A stretch of 64,000 nucleotides of DNA from Variovorax davisae (GTDB lineage: Bacteria > Pseudomonadota > Gammaproteobacteria > Burkholderiales > Burkholderiaceae_C), in NCBI RefSeq assembly GCF_030316845.1, contig NZ_JASZYS010000002.1, forward strand, positions 1-64,000, written 5' to 3'. Of this stretch, positions 54,606 through 63,541 are shown in pieces; position 1 is the first letter of the stretch; each line of letters begins with the position of its first letter. The notes under the pieces were generated by a model, which worked only from the letters and a program-made list of their open reading frames with translations, was not told the DNA's origin and did not search any database. The position numbers and the translations under genes are program-made.

Positions 54606-54606
54606 G
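54585..54606 (+). repeat. 22-bp direct repeat, copy 1 (end of ftsW)
   Basis: ATGCGCGGAGGCCGCGTATG plus AG occurs identically at 54665-54686, 80 bp away. This copy encodes the last FtsW residues and contains the ATG of the 27-codon bridging ORF. The GGAGG core serves as ribosome site in both copies. A local duplication of the ftsW/murG junction is the simplest origin. Confidence 0.85.
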
Positions 54607-54685
54607 GATGCGGTTTCGCCAAAACGGGGTCAACGCGAAGCGCTGCGGCGCGACTGCGCCGCTGATGCGCGGAGGCCGCGTATGA
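54602..54685 (+). CDS. 27-codon bridging ORF between ftsW and murG
   Basis: The ATG (54602) overlaps the ftsW stop as ATGA, and the ORF's own TGA (54683-54685) overlaps the murG ATG as ATGA. The peptide starts [10 protein letters not shown] and ends LMRGGRV, the same end as FtsW, because the junction has been duplicated. This converts a 76-nt gap into an unbroken chain of coupled reading frames. A role in keeping murG coupled to ftsW is inferred; no peptide function is suggested. Confidence 0.45.
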   Translation: MRMRFRQNGVNAKRCGATAPLMRGGRV

Positions 54686-54686
54686 G
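54665..54686 (+). repeat. 22-bp direct repeat, copy 2 (start of murG)
   Basis: Identical to 54585-54606. It provides the GGAGG ribosome site and ATG of murG and also encodes the end of the bridging ORF. Confidence 0.85.
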
Positions 54687-55743
54687 CAGGACGGCATTGG
54701 TCATGGCGGGCGGCACGGGAGGCCACATCTTCCCGGGCCTGGCCGTGGCCGAGGCCCTGCGCGAGCGCGGCTGGCGGGTGCACTGGCTCGGCGCGCCCGG
54801 CAGCATGGAAGAGAAGCTGGTGCCGCCGCGCGGCTTCGCCTTCGAGCCGGTGCAGTTCGGCGGCGTGCGCGGCAAGGGACCGCTGACGCTGGCGCTGCTG
54901 CCGATGCGGCTGCTGCGCGCCTTCCTGCAGAGCCTCTCGGTCGTGCGCCGGGTCAAGCCCGACGTCGTCGTCGGCCTGGGCGGCTACATCACGTTTCCGG
55001 GCGGCATGATGAGCGTACTGCTCGGCAAGCCGCTGGTGCTGCACGAGCAGAACTCGGTCGCGGGCCTGGCCAACAAGGTGCTCGCGAGCGTGGCCGACCG
55101 CGTCTTCACCGCATTCCCGAACGTCATCAAAAAGGCGCAGTGGGTCGGCAATCCGCTGCGCGCCGCCTTCCTGTCGCAAGGCGACCCGGCGACCCGCTTT
55201 GCCGGCCGCAGCGGTCCGCTCAAGCTGCTGGTGGTCGGCGGCAGCCTCGGCGCCCGGGCGCTCAACGCCGTGGTGCCGAAGGCGCTGGCCCTGATCGCAG
55301 CGGCCGAGCGGCCACAGGTCACGCACCAGAGCGGCGCCAAGCAGATCGACGAGCTGCGCGCCAACTACGCCGCCGCCGGTGTCGACGGCGAACTCACGCC
55401 CTTCATCGACGACACGGCGCAGGCCTATGCCGACGCCGACCTGGTCGTCGCCCGTGCCGGTGCCAGCACCGTCACCGAAATCGCGGCCGTCGGCGCAGCA
55501 GCGCTGTTCGTGCCTTTTCCTTCCGCCGTGGACGACCACCAGACCACCAATGCCCGCTTCCTTGTCGACGCCGGCGGTGGCTGGCTCGTTCAACAAACCG
55601 AACTGACACCCGAATTGCTGGCCGAATTGCTACAGAACACCGGGCGCGCTGCGCTCCTCGAACGCGCCGTGAAGGCCAAGACGATGCAGAAAACCGAAGC
55701 GGTCGACCATGTCGTCCGCGCTTGCGAGGAGCTTGCGAAGTGA
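54682..55743 (+). CDS. murG: UDP-GlcNAc:lipid I N-acetylglucosamine transferase MurG
   Basis: This 353-residue GT28 enzyme makes lipid II at the inner face of the membrane. The N-terminal glycine loop [14 protein letters not shown], second loop [19 protein letters not shown], and the UDP-sugar-binding region [10 protein letters not shown] and [10 protein letters not shown] are all present. The start at 54682 is directly after a GGAGG site created by the duplicated repeat. After its stop comes the only long gap in the coupled part of the cluster. Confidence 0.97.
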   Translation: MSRTALVMAGGTGGHIFPGLAVAEALRERGWRVHWLGAPGSMEEKLVPPRGFAFEPVQFGGVRGKGPLTLALLPMRLLRAFLQSLSVVRRVKPDVVVGLGGYITFPGGMMSVLLGKPLVLHEQNSVAGLANKVLASVADRVFTAFPNVIKKAQWVGNPLRAAFLSQGDPATRFAGRSGPLKLLVVGGSLGARALNAVVPKALALIAAAERPQVTHQSGAKQIDELRANYAAAGVDGELTPFIDDTAQAYADADLVVARAGASTVTEIAAVGAAALFVPFPSAVDDHQTTNARFLVDAGGGWLVQQTELTPELLAELLQNTGRAALLERAVKAKTMQKTEAVDHVVRACEELAK

Positions 55744-55760
55744 TGCCCACCCTCGTCGCT

Positions 55761-55834
55761 TGCTCACTGCGTGTAGCCGCGTCCCCCCTCGAGGGGGCGA
55801 CGCCAGCGGCCCGGCAAAGCCGGTTCCGCGGCAT
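55761..55834 (+). repeat. Dispersed two-hairpin intergenic repeat, copy 2
   Basis: This plus-strand counterpart of the block at 7047-7121 contains the perfect palindrome CCCCCTCGAGGGGG and the hairpin CCGGC(AAA)GCCGG. The stem is conserved while the loop differs from copy 1 (TCGA versus TTGCA context). It fills half of the 154-bp gap between murG and murC. Confidence 0.85.
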
Positions 55835-55854
55835 CTCCCGAACGGGCTTCGCTG

Positions 55855-55877
55855 CGCTTGCCGCTGTGTGGCAAGCG
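55855..55877 (+). repeat. Additional hairpin upstream of murC
   Basis: CGCTTGCC and GGCAAGCG form a perfect 8-bp stem with a 7-nt loop, ending 20 nt before the murC ATG and just before its GGAG site. It directly follows the dispersed repeat and may be part of a larger composite element. Confidence 0.6.
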
Positions 55878-55897
55878 TCGATCCATGGAGGTCGCGT

Positions 55898-57349
55898 ATG
55901 AAGCATGCCATTCGACACATCCATTTCGTCGGCGTCGGCGGCTCGGGCATGAGCGGCATCGCCGAAGTGCTGCTCAACCTGGGCTACAAGATCTCGGGCT
56001 CCGACCTGGCCGACAGCGCCACCCTCAAGCGCCTGGCCAGCCTCGGCATCGCGACCTTCGTCGGCCATGACGCGGCCCATATCGCGGGCGCCGACGCGGT
56101 CGTGACCTCGACCGCGGTCAACGCCGACAACCCCGAGGTGGTGGCGGCGCGCGAGAAGCGCATCCCGGTGGTGCCGCGCGCCATGATGCTGGCCGAGCTG
56201 ATGCGCCTCAAGCAGGGCATCGCGATCGCCGGCACCCACGGCAAGACCACCACCACCAGCCTGGTGGCGAGCGTGCTGGCGGCGGCCGGGTTCGACCCGA
56301 CCTTCGTGATCGGCGGCCGGCTCAACAGCGCCGGCGCCAATGCGCAGCTCGGCAGCGGCGACTACATCGTGGTCGAGGCCGACGAGTCCGACGCCTCGTT
56401 CCTGAACCTGCTGCCGGTGATGGCGGTGGTCACGAACATCGACGCCGACCACATGGAGACCTACGGGCACGACTTCGCGAAGCTCAAGAAGGCCTTCGTC
56501 GACTTCCTGCACCGGATGCCCTTCTACGGCGTCGCGATCCTGTGCACCGACGATGCGGCGGTGCGCGAGGTCGTGACCCAGGTGTCCTGCCCGGTGACCA
56601 GCTATGGCTTCGGCGAGGAAGCCCAGGTGCGCGCGGTCAACGTCCGCGCGGTCGGCTCGCAGATGCACTTCACGGCCCAGCGCCGCAACGGCGTCACGCT
56701 GCCCGACCTCGACATCGTGCTGAACCTGCCGGGCGAGCACAACGTGCGCAACGCGCTGGCGGTGATCGCGGTGGCGGTCGAGCTCAGCGTGCCCGACGAG
56801 GCGGTGCAGCGCGGCCTGGCCGACTTCAAGGGCGTGGGCCGGCGCTTCCAGCGCTATGGCGAGGTGCCGCTGCCCGGCGGCCGTCAGGGCCAATTCACGC
56901 TGATCGACGACTACGGCCACCACCCGGTCGAAATGGCGGCCACCATCGCAGCGGCGCGCGGCGCCTTCCCGGGCCGGCGGCTGGTGCTGGCCTTCCAGCC
57001 GCACCGCTTCACGCGCACGCGGGACTGCTTCGAGGACTTCGTCAAGGTCATCGGCCAGGCCGACGCGGTGCTGCTGGGCGAGGTCTACGCCGCCGGCGAG
57101 GCGCCGATCGTGGCCGCCGACGGCCGCTCGCTGGCGCGCGCGCTGCGGGTCGCCGGCAAGGTCGAGCCGGTGTTCGTCGACGAGATCGCGGCCATGCCGC
57201 AGGCGATCCTGGACAACGCGCGCGAGGGCGACGTCCTGATCTGCATGGGGGCCGGCTCGATCGGCGCCGTGCCGGCCAAGGTGGTCGAGATCGGCGCCCA
57301 GGCGCCGCAACAGTCGGAGCGCTTCACGCGCGAAGGGAGGGCGCTGTGA
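55898..57349 (+). CDS. murC: UDP-MurNAc--L-alanine ligase MurC
   Basis: This 483-residue Mur ligase adds the first L-Ala to UDP-MurNAc. Markers are [18 protein letters not shown] loop [29 protein letters not shown] and DDYGHHPVE. The start at 55898 has a GGAG site 8 nt upstream. Its TGA overlaps the GTG of ddl (GTGA). It is separated from murG by a 154-bp region with hairpin repeats rather than by a coupled junction. Confidence 0.97.
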   Translation: MKHAIRHIHFVGVGGSGMSGIAEVLLNLGYKISGSDLADSATLKRLASLGIATFVGHDAAHIAGADAVVTSTAVNADNPEVVAAREKRIPVVPRAMMLAELMRLKQGIAIAGTHGKTTTTSLVASVLAAAGFDPTFVIGGRLNSAGANAQLGSGDYIVVEADESDASFLNLLPVMAVVTNIDADHMETYGHDFAKLKKAFVDFLHRMPFYGVAILCTDDAAVREVVTQVSCPVTSYGFGEEAQVRAVNVRAVGSQMHFTAQRRNGVTLPDLDIVLNLPGEHNVRNALAVIAVAVELSVPDEAVQRGLADFKGVGRRFQRYGEVPLPGGRQGQFTLIDDYGHHPVEMAATIAAARGAFPGRRLVLAFQPHRFTRTRDCFEDFVKVIGQADAVLLGEVYAAGEAPIVAADGRSLARALRVAGKVEPVFVDEIAAMPQAILDNAREGDVLICMGAGSIGAVPAKVVEIGAQAPQQSERFTREGRAL

Positions 57350-58329
57350 GCGTCGTGGAACCCCAGGCCCTGGGCAAGGTGGCGGTGCTGTTCGGCGGCA
57401 GCTCGGCCGAGCGCGAGATTTCCGTCATGTCGGGCACCGGCGTGCTGGAGGCGCTGCGTTCGCGCGGGGTCGATGCGCATGCCTTCGATCCGGCCGAGCG
57501 CGAGCTGGCCGATCTCAAGCGCGAGGGCTTCGCCCGCTGCTTCGTCGCGCTGCACGGACGCCACGGCGAAGACGGCACCGTGCAGGGCGCCCTCGAGCTG
57601 CTCGGCATTCCCTACACCGGCTCCGGCGTCATGGCCTCGAGCGTGGCCATGGACAAGGTCATGACCAAGCGCATCTGGCAGGCCGACGGCCTGCCGACGC
57701 CGCGCTACGTGCGCCTGGCCTTCGACCAGCAGAGCCGCGAGCAGATCAACGCCGTGCCCGACGTGCTGGGCCTGCCGCTGATCGTGAAGCCGCCGCGCGA
57801 GGGTTCCTCGATCGGCGTCACCAAGGTCGAGGGCTACTCGCAGATGCAGGATGCGGTGGCGCTGGCGGTGCGCTATGACGCCGACGTGCTGTGCGAGGAG
57901 TTCATCGAGGGCCAGGAAGTCACCTGCGCGCTGCTCGGCAGCGGCCTCGACGCCGTGGCGCTGCCGGTGGTGCGCATCGCCGCGCCCGAAGGTGCCTACG
58001 ACTACCAGAACAAATACTTCACCGATGACGTCAAGTACCACTGCCCGAGCGGGCTGCCCGACGCCGAAGAGCACGAGATCCGGCGCATCGCGCTGGCCGC
58101 CTACCACCAGCTCGGCTGCCGCGGCTGGGGCCGCGCCGACCTGATGATCCGGGCCAGCGACCGCAAGCCCTTCCTGCTCGAGATGAACACCTCGCCCGGC
58201 ATGACCAGCCACTCGCTGGTGCCGATGTCGGCGCGGGCCGCCGGCATCGCCTACGAGGACCTCTGCCTGCGCGTGCTGGCGACGGCCACGCTCGATTTCG
58301 GAACGCCGATCGGCAGCGAGGCGAACTGA
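57346..58329 (+). CDS. ddl: D-alanine--D-alanine ligase
   Basis: This 327-residue ATP-grasp enzyme joins two D-Ala for MurF. Markers are [52 protein letters not shown] and [14 protein letters not shown]. It corresponds to the DdlB-type enzyme that sits in dcw clusters. The start is a GTG at 57346 that overlaps the murC stop; the end overlaps ftsQ by one base (TGATG). Confidence 0.97.
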   Translation: MSVVEPQALGKVAVLFGGSSAEREISVMSGTGVLEALRSRGVDAHAFDPAERELADLKREGFARCFVALHGRHGEDGTVQGALELLGIPYTGSGVMASSVAMDKVMTKRIWQADGLPTPRYVRLAFDQQSREQINAVPDVLGLPLIVKPPREGSSIGVTKVEGYSQMQDAVALAVRYDADVLCEEFIEGQEVTCALLGSGLDAVALPVVRIAAPEGAYDYQNKYFTDDVKYHCPSGLPDAEEHEIRRIALAAYHQLGCRGWGRADLMIRASDRKPFLLEMNTSPGMTSHSLVPMSARAAGIAYEDLCLRVLATATLDFGTPIGSEAN

Positions 58330-59111
58330 TGGCCGACAGCATCTCCGTCCCCTTCGACGTCAAGCTCATGAACGTGCTCGCGACCCTCGTGTTCGCGCTG
58401 TTCGCGCTCATGCTGCTGGCGGCGGGCGGCTGGTGGGTGCTGCGCCAACCCTTCTTCCCGCTGGCCGGCATCAAGGTCGACGGCGAGGTCACGCACAACA
58501 ACGCAGTCACCCTGCGCGCCAACGTGGCGCCGCAGCTGGCGGGCAATTTCTTCACGGTCGACCTGGCGCGCGCACGCGCCGCCTTCGAGTCGGTGCCATG
58601 GGTGCGCAAGGCGGTGGTGCGGCGCGAGTTCCCGAACAAGCTGCGCGCGACGCTGATCGAGCACGTGCCGGTGGCGCACTGGGGCGACGAGGCCGGCTCG
58701 AAGCTGATCAACGGCTTCGGCGAGGTGTTCGAAGCCAACGTGGCCGAAGTCGACGACAACCTGCCGCGGCTGGACGGCCCGTCCGAGCAGGCCGGCCAGG
58801 TGCTGGGCATGTACCGCGTGCTGGCGCCGCTGTTCCAGCCCTACGACCTCGCGATCGACGAGCTCACGCTCAGTGGTCGCGGCAGCTGGCGGGCGCAGCT
58901 CGACACCGGCGCCGTGCTCGAGCTCGGGCGCGGCCAGGGCGAAGAGGTGGTGGTGCGCACGCAGCGCTTCCTGCGCACGGTGACGCCGGTGGCGGGCCAG
59001 TACGGGCGCACGGTGGCGGCGGTCGAGGGCGCCGACCTGCGACACAACGAGGGCTACGCGCTGCGGCTGCGTGGCGTGACGACGGTCGTTGCCGACCCGA
59101 AGAAAAAATAG
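58329..59111 (+). CDS. ftsQ: Cell division protein FtsQ
   Basis: This 260-residue bitopic protein has a cytoplasmic N terminus, one membrane helix (about 18-40), a POTRA domain (FFPLAGIKVDGEVTHNN onward) and the beta domain. It anchors FtsL-FtsB at the septum. The C-terminal tail is short and ends in three Lys. It is coupled to ddl by TGATG; ftsA follows after 22 nt. Confidence 0.95.
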   Translation: MADSISVPFDVKLMNVLATLVFALFALMLLAAGGWWVLRQPFFPLAGIKVDGEVTHNNAVTLRANVAPQLAGNFFTVDLARARAAFESVPWVRKAVVRREFPNKLRATLIEHVPVAHWGDEAGSKLINGFGEVFEANVAEVDDNLPRLDGPSEQAGQVLGMYRVLAPLFQPYDLAIDELTLSGRGSWRAQLDTGAVLELGRGQGEEVVVRTQRFLRTVTPVAGQYGRTVAAVEGADLRHNEGYALRLRGVTTVVADPKKK

Positions 59112-59133
59112 AGAGAGCGAACAGAGGAAGCAC

Positions 59134-60363
59134 ATGTCCAAAGAGTACAAAGATCTCGTCGTCGGCCTCGACATCGGCACCGCCAAGGTGATGGCGGTGG
59201 TGGCCGAGGTGCTGCCCAACGGCGAGCTCAAGCTGGCCGGGCTCGGCATCGCGCCGAGCAACGGGCTCAAGCGCGGCGTGGTCGTCAACATCGACGCCAC
59301 CGTGCAGAGCATCCAGCAGGCGCTCAAGGAGGCCGAGCTGATGGCCGACTGCAAGATCAGCCGGGTCTATACCGGGATCACCGGCAGCCACATCCGCGGC
59401 ATCAATTCGAGCGGCATGGTGGCGGTGAAGGACAAGGAAGTCACGCCGGCCGACGTCGCCCGCGTGGTCGAGACCGCGCGCGCGATCAACATCTCGAGCG
59501 ACCAGCGCCTCTTGCTGGTCGAGCCGCAGGAGTTCGTGATCGACGGCCAGGACGTGAAGGAGCCGATCGGCATGAGCGGCATGCGGCTCGAGGCCAAGGT
59601 GCACATCGTCACCGGCGCCCAGAGCGCGGCCGAGAACATCATCAAGTGCGTGCGCCGCTGCGGCCTCGAGGTCGACCAGCTGATGCTGAACCCGCTGGCC
59701 TCCAGCCTGGCGGTGCTGACCGAGGACGAGCGCGAGCTCGGCGTGGTGCTGGTCGACATCGGCGCCGGCACCACCGACGTCGCGATCTTCACCAACGGCG
59801 CGATCCGCCACACGGCCGTGATCCCGATCGCCGGCGACCTGATCACCAGCGACATCGCGATGGCGCTGCGCACGCCGACCAAGGACGCCGAGGACATCAA
59901 GGTCGAGAACGGCTACGCCAAGCAGCTGCTGGCCGACCCCGACACCCAGGTCGAGGTGCCGGGCCTGGGCGACCGGGGCCCCCGCATGCTGAGCAAGCAG
60001 GCGCTGGCCGGCGTGATCGAGCCGCGCATCGAGGAGATCTTCTCGCTGGTGCAGCAGGTGGTGCGCGAGTCGGGCTACGAGGAAGTGCTGTCGTCCGGCG
60101 TGGTGCTGACCGGCGGCAGCGCCGTGATGCCGGGCATGGTCGAACTCGGCGAAGACATCTTCCTGAAGCCGGTGCGGCGCGGCATTCCGAAATATTCGAG
60201 CGCGCTGTCGGACATGGTCGCGCAGCCGCGCGCCGCCACCGTCATGGGCCTGCTCGAAGAAGCGCGCTATGCACGCCTGCGCGGCTTCAAGGTGGCGCAG
60301 AAGAACGGCTCGGTGAAGACCGCGTTCGGGCGCTTCAAGGACTTCATCGTGGGGAACTTCTGA
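59134..60363 (+). CDS. ftsA: Cell division protein FtsA
   Basis: This 409-residue actin-like ATPase tethers FtsZ filaments to the membrane. The phosphate-1 motif VGLDIGTAKV, the 1C domain (about 83-160), VDIGAGTTDVAI and GVVLTGGSAVMPG are present. The terminal amphipathic helix (GRFKDFIVGNF) is the membrane anchor. Start ATG 59134 has the site GAGGAAG upstream. Confidence 0.97.
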   Translation: MSKEYKDLVVGLDIGTAKVMAVVAEVLPNGELKLAGLGIAPSNGLKRGVVVNIDATVQSIQQALKEAELMADCKISRVYTGITGSHIRGINSSGMVAVKDKEVTPADVARVVETARAINISSDQRLLLVEPQEFVIDGQDVKEPIGMSGMRLEAKVHIVTGAQSAAENIIKCVRRCGLEVDQLMLNPLASSLAVLTEDERELGVVLVDIGAGTTDVAIFTNGAIRHTAVIPIAGDLITSDIAMALRTPTKDAEDIKVENGYAKQLLADPDTQVEVPGLGDRGPRMLSKQALAGVIEPRIEEIFSLVQQVVRESGYEEVLSSGVVLTGGSAVMPGMVELGEDIFLKPVRRGIPKYSSALSDMVAQPRAATVMGLLEEARYARLRGFKVAQKNGSVKTAFGRFKDFIVGNF

Positions 60364-60524
60364 CATGAACCCCCACTGTCTCTGGCTGGCGCGGGGCAGT
60401 CCTCCGCTGCATTTCAACGAGCGATGGCGGCGAACCGGACCTCCGCCCTGACCGCGCTCACCGGCTACCCACAACAAATTCATTCATCAATAAACGGCAA
60501 CTGCAAATTCAAGGAGTCAGAAAA
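60364..60524 (+). other. ftsA-ftsZ intergenic region
   Basis: This 161-bp gap is the longest inside the cluster after the mra promoter, so it may host an ftsZ-specific promoter; no convincing -35/-10 pair was recognised. A 28-codon ORF (60365-60451, MNPHCLWLARG) lies in it without a clear ribosome site. The last ~55 bases are AT-rich and end with AAGGAG 8 nt before the ftsZ ATG. Confidence 0.5.
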
Positions 60525-61730
60525 ATGGCTATCGAAATGATCGAGATCGAAGAGTTCAACCAGGGCACCCAGATCAAGGTGATCGGCGTCGGCGGCGGCG
60601 GCGGCAACGCGGTCGCGCACATGATGGAGCGAGGCGTGCAGGGCGTGCAGTTCGTCTGCGCCAACACCGATGCCCAGGCGCTGTCGCGCAGCAACGCCCA
60701 CAAGACGATCCAGCTCGGTACCAATGGCCTGGGCGCCGGCAGCAAGCCCGAGAAGGGCCGCGACGCCGCCGAAGCCGCGATCGACGACATCCGCGAATCG
60801 ATCGCCGGCGCGCACATGCTGTTCATCACGGCCGGCATGGGCGGCGGCACAGGTACCGGCGCGGCGCCCGTGATCGCGCGCATCGCCAAGGAGATGGGCA
60901 TCCTCACGGTGGGCGTGGTGACCAAGCCCTTCGACTGGGAAGGCGGCCGCCGGATGACCAATGCCGACCAGGGCCTGGCCGAGCTCGAAGCCAACGTCGA
61001 CTCGCTGATCGTGGTGCTCAACGAGAAGCTGCTCGACGTGCTCGGCGAGGACGTGACGCAGGACGAGGCCTTCGCCCATGCCAACGACGTGCTCAAGAAC
61101 GCGGTCGGCGGCATCTCGGAGATCATCAACGAGTACGGCGGCGTCAACGTCGACTTCGAGGACGTCCGCACCGTGATGGGCGAACCCGGCAAGGCCATGA
61201 TGGGCACGGCCGCGGCCAGCGGCCCGGACCGCGCCCGCATCGCCGCCGAGCAGGCCGTGGCCTGCCCGCTGCTCGAAGGCATCGACCTGTCGGGCGCCAA
61301 GGGCGTGCTGGTGCTGGTGACGGCCTCGAAGTCCTCGCTCAAGCTGAGCGAATCGAAGCTCGCGATGAACACCATCCGCGCCTATGCCTCGCCGGACGCG
61401 CACGTGATCTACGGCGCCGCCTACGACGACGCCCTCGGCGACGAGATGCGCGTCACCGTGGTCGCCACCGGCCTGTCGCGCCAGGACGCACGCCGCCAGG
61501 CACCGACGCTCGAAGTGATCCGCACCGGCACCGACAACATCCCGTTCACCGTGCCGACCCTCGGCGCCGGCACCGGCCACGCCGCCAGCCAGCCGAACTA
61601 CGACGGCATGGCGGTGCCCAGCGTGTGGCGCACCAACCGCACCATGGCCGCGGCCAAGGTCGATGCGCTGTCGTCGGGCGGCATGGACGATTTCGAGATC
61701 CCGGCCTTCCTGCGCCGCCAGGCCGACTGA
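60525..61730 (+). CDS. ftsZ: Cell division protein FtsZ
   Basis: This 401-residue tubulin-like GTPase forms the Z ring. The GTP motif GGGTGTG is at 106-112, the synergy loop is [10 protein letters not shown], and the N-terminal [14 protein letters not shown] strand-loop is typical. The conserved C-terminal tail [11 protein letters not shown] binds FtsA and other partners. A strong AAGGAG site precedes the ATG. Confidence 0.98.
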   Translation: MAIEMIEIEEFNQGTQIKVIGVGGGGGNAVAHMMERGVQGVQFVCANTDAQALSRSNAHKTIQLGTNGLGAGSKPEKGRDAAEAAIDDIRESIAGAHMLFITAGMGGGTGTGAAPVIARIAKEMGILTVGVVTKPFDWEGGRRMTNADQGLAELEANVDSLIVVLNEKLLDVLGEDVTQDEAFAHANDVLKNAVGGISEIINEYGGVNVDFEDVRTVMGEPGKAMMGTAAASGPDRARIAAEQAVACPLLEGIDLSGAKGVLVLVTASKSSLKLSESKLAMNTIRAYASPDAHVIYGAAYDDALGDEMRVTVVATGLSRQDARRQAPTLEVIRTGTDNIPFTVPTLGAGTGHAASQPNYDGMAVPSVWRTNRTMAAAKVDALSSGGMDDFEIPAFLRRQAD

Positions 61731-61810
61731 GGCGTGGCGGGGTGACGGCTATCGGGGACATAGCGAGGCGTGCGGCGCTGCGGACGGCGCGCGCCTCTAA
61801 AATGGCCTCC

Positions 61811-62734
61811 GTGCTGTCCCAACGAACCCTCAAGTCGATCACCCGCGCCGTTGGCGTGGGGCTGCACAGCGGCCAGCGGGTCGAACTCACGCTGCGGCCC
61901 GCGCCGGTCGACCATGGCATCGTGTTCCGCCGGGTCGACCTGCCCGAGCCGGTCGAGATCGCGATGACGGCCGAGTCGGTGACCGACACCCGGCTGGCGT
62001 CGACCGTCTCGGCGGGCGGTGCCAAGGTCCAGACCGTCGAGCATTTGATGTCGGCCTGCGCCGGACTGGGCATCGACAACCTGCTGATCGACATCACGGC
62101 CGACGAGGTGCCGATCCTCGACGGCTCGGCCTCTTCCTTCGTGTTCCTGCTGCAGAGCGCCGGCATCGTGCCGCAGGCGGCGGCGCGGCGCTTCATCCGC
62201 GTCACCAAGCCGGTCGAGGTGCGCGAAGGCGAGGGCGCCGATGCCAAGTGGGCGCGGCTCGAGCCTTACCACGGCTACAAGCTCAGCTTCGAGATCGACT
62301 TCGACCACCGGGTGGTCAACTTGACCGGCCAGCGGGTCGAGTTCGACCTCGGCAGCGGCTCCTACAGCCGCGACATCGCGCGCGCGCGCACCTTCGGATT
62401 CACCAAGGAAGTCGAGTACATGCGCTCCAAGGGCCTGGCGCTCGGCGGCGGGCTCGACAACGCGATCGTGATGGACGATACCAAGGTGCTCAATGCCGGC
62501 GGGTTGCGCTACGACGACGAATTCGTCAAGCACAAGATCCTCGACGCCATGGGCGACCTGTACGTGATCGGCCGGCCCCTGCTGGCGGCCTATAGCGCCT
62601 TTCGCTCCGGCCATGCGCTCAACAACAAGCTGCTGCGCGAGCTGCTCGCCCATCCGGAAGCCTACGAGGTCGTGACCTTCGACGACGAGAAGCGGGCCCC
62701 GGCCGGCTTCGCCGAAGTCGCGCGCGCCTGGTAG
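61811..62734 (+). CDS. lpxC: UDP-3-O-acyl-N-acetylglucosamine deacetylase LpxC
   Basis: This 307-residue zinc deacetylase catalyses the committed step of lipid A synthesis. Zinc ligands lie in VEHLMSA and [10 protein letters not shown], with [10 protein letters not shown] near the end. The GTG at 61811 gives [12 protein letters not shown], aligning exactly with the E. coli start; an ATG at 61802 would add three residues. TAAAAT at 61797-61802 resembles a -10 element, so a separate, nearly leaderless transcript is possible. It closes the dcw cluster. Confidence 0.96.
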   Translation: MLSQRTLKSITRAVGVGLHSGQRVELTLRPAPVDHGIVFRRVDLPEPVEIAMTAESVTDTRLASTVSAGGAKVQTVEHLMSACAGLGIDNLLIDITADEVPILDGSASSFVFLLQSAGIVPQAAARRFIRVTKPVEVREGEGADAKWARLEPYHGYKLSFEIDFDHRVVNLTGQRVEFDLGSGSYSRDIARARTFGFTKEVEYMRSKGLALGGGLDNAIVMDDTKVLNAGGLRYDDEFVKHKILDAMGDLYVIGRPLLAAYSAFRSGHALNNKLLRELLAHPEAYEVVTFDDEKRAPAGFAEVARAW

Positions 62735-62747
62735 CGCGGCGCCGCCG

Positions 62748-62924
62748 ATGCTGCTGTTCCGCTGGGCCATCCTGCTGCTGCTGCTGGCGGCCGGCGTCTC
62801 GTTCGCGTTCTATGCCGGCACCGGGCAGCTCAAGTACCGGCGCTTCGGCTGGATCGTGCTCAAGTGGACCTTGCTGGCGGCCTTCGGCTTCTTTGCGGTG
62901 CTGATCGCCGAGCGGGCTTTCTGA
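62748..62924 (+). CDS. Small membrane protein downstream of lpxC
   Basis: This 58-residue protein has two hydrophobic segments (about 3-22 and 36-54) separated by a basic loop (TGQLKYRRFGW). It starts 13 nt after lpxC and its stop codon is the beginning of the 64-bp dispersed repeat. Function is unknown; inner-membrane location is inferred. The start MLLFRWAILLLL and the absence of other frames make it a likely real gene. Confidence 0.75.
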   Translation: MLLFRWAILLLLLAAGVSFAFYAGTGQLKYRRFGWIVLKWTLLAAFGFFAVLIAERAF

Positions 62925-62984
62925 GACCTTGCGGGACAGACCAAGAAACTGCGCAGCAGTTTTTGCTCTGTCCTCAACTGACTA
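62921..62984 (+). repeat. 64-bp dispersed hairpin repeat, copy 2 (starts at a stop codon)
   Basis: Same element as 9562-9625 (three differences). It begins CTGAGACCTTGCGGGACAG, the TGA being the stop of the small membrane protein gene, and has the nested stems GGACAG/CTGTCC and AAACTGC/GCAGTTT. It fills the gap between that gene and the convergent ruvC, where it could end transcription in both directions. Confidence 0.9.
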
Positions 62985-62988
62985 GATC

Positions 62989-63537
62989 TCAGCGCGTCCG
63001 GCCGTCCCGATAGCGCCCGCTGGTGCTGCGCCCCAGGACCGTCGCCTGCCCGAGCCGCGCCAGCGAAGCGCCCACGTGGGCATGCGTGATCGCGATGCCG
63101 AGCGCATCCGCCGCATCGCTGCCCGGCAGCCCCGGCAGATGCAGCAGCCGCTTGACCATTTCCTGCACCTGCGCCTTGGCGGCCCGCCCGTGGCCTGCCA
63201 CGGCCTGCTTCATCTGCAGCGCCGTGTATTCCGACACCGCAAGATCGCGCGTCACCAGGGCCGTGAGGCAGGCGCCGCGGGCCTGGCCCAGCAGCAGCGT
63301 GGACTGCGGATTGACGTTGACGAAGATGATCTCGACCGCCGCCGCGTCGGGCTGGTAGCGCGCCGCCAGTTCGCCGATGCCGTCGAACAGCACCTTCAGC
63401 CGTGCCGGCAGCTCGCCCGTGCCGAGGTGGCGGGTGCTGATGGTGCCGCTGGCGACGTAGCGCAGCGCGTGGCCGTCGACGTCGACCACGCCGAAGCCGG
63501 TGGTCTGCAGTCCGGGGTCGATGCCGAGGATGCGCAT
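62989..63537 (-). CDS. ruvC: Crossover junction endodeoxyribonuclease RuvC
   Basis: This 182-residue Holliday-junction resolvase has the four acidic catalytic residues Asp7 (GIDPGLQ), Glu69 (AVEIIFV), Asp141 and Asp144 (GSDAADALG). The start at 63537 gives the standard MRILGIDPG; upstream in-frame sequence lies in the neighbouring gene. It ends facing the lpxC side genes. It follows the cytidylyltransferase gene by 4 nt. Confidence 0.96.
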   Translation of the reverse strand: MRILGIDPGLQTTGFGVVDVDGHALRYVASGTISTRHLGTGELPARLKVLFDGIGELAARYQPDAAAVEIIFVNVNPQSTLLLGQARGACLTALVTRDLAVSEYTALQMKQAVAGHGRAAKAQVQEMVKRLLHLPGLPGSDAADALGIAITHAHVGASLARLGQATVLGRSTSGRYRDGRTR

Positions 63538-63541
63538 GCGT

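Noticed and set aside
54562..54681. Longer murG start upstream
   Set aside because: In-frame extension runs back into ftsW without homology; the GGAGG site and family start support 54682.
60365..60451. 28-codon ORF before ftsZ
   Set aside because: No clear ribosome site, no overlap with neighbours and no recognisable sequence; noted only in the gap description.
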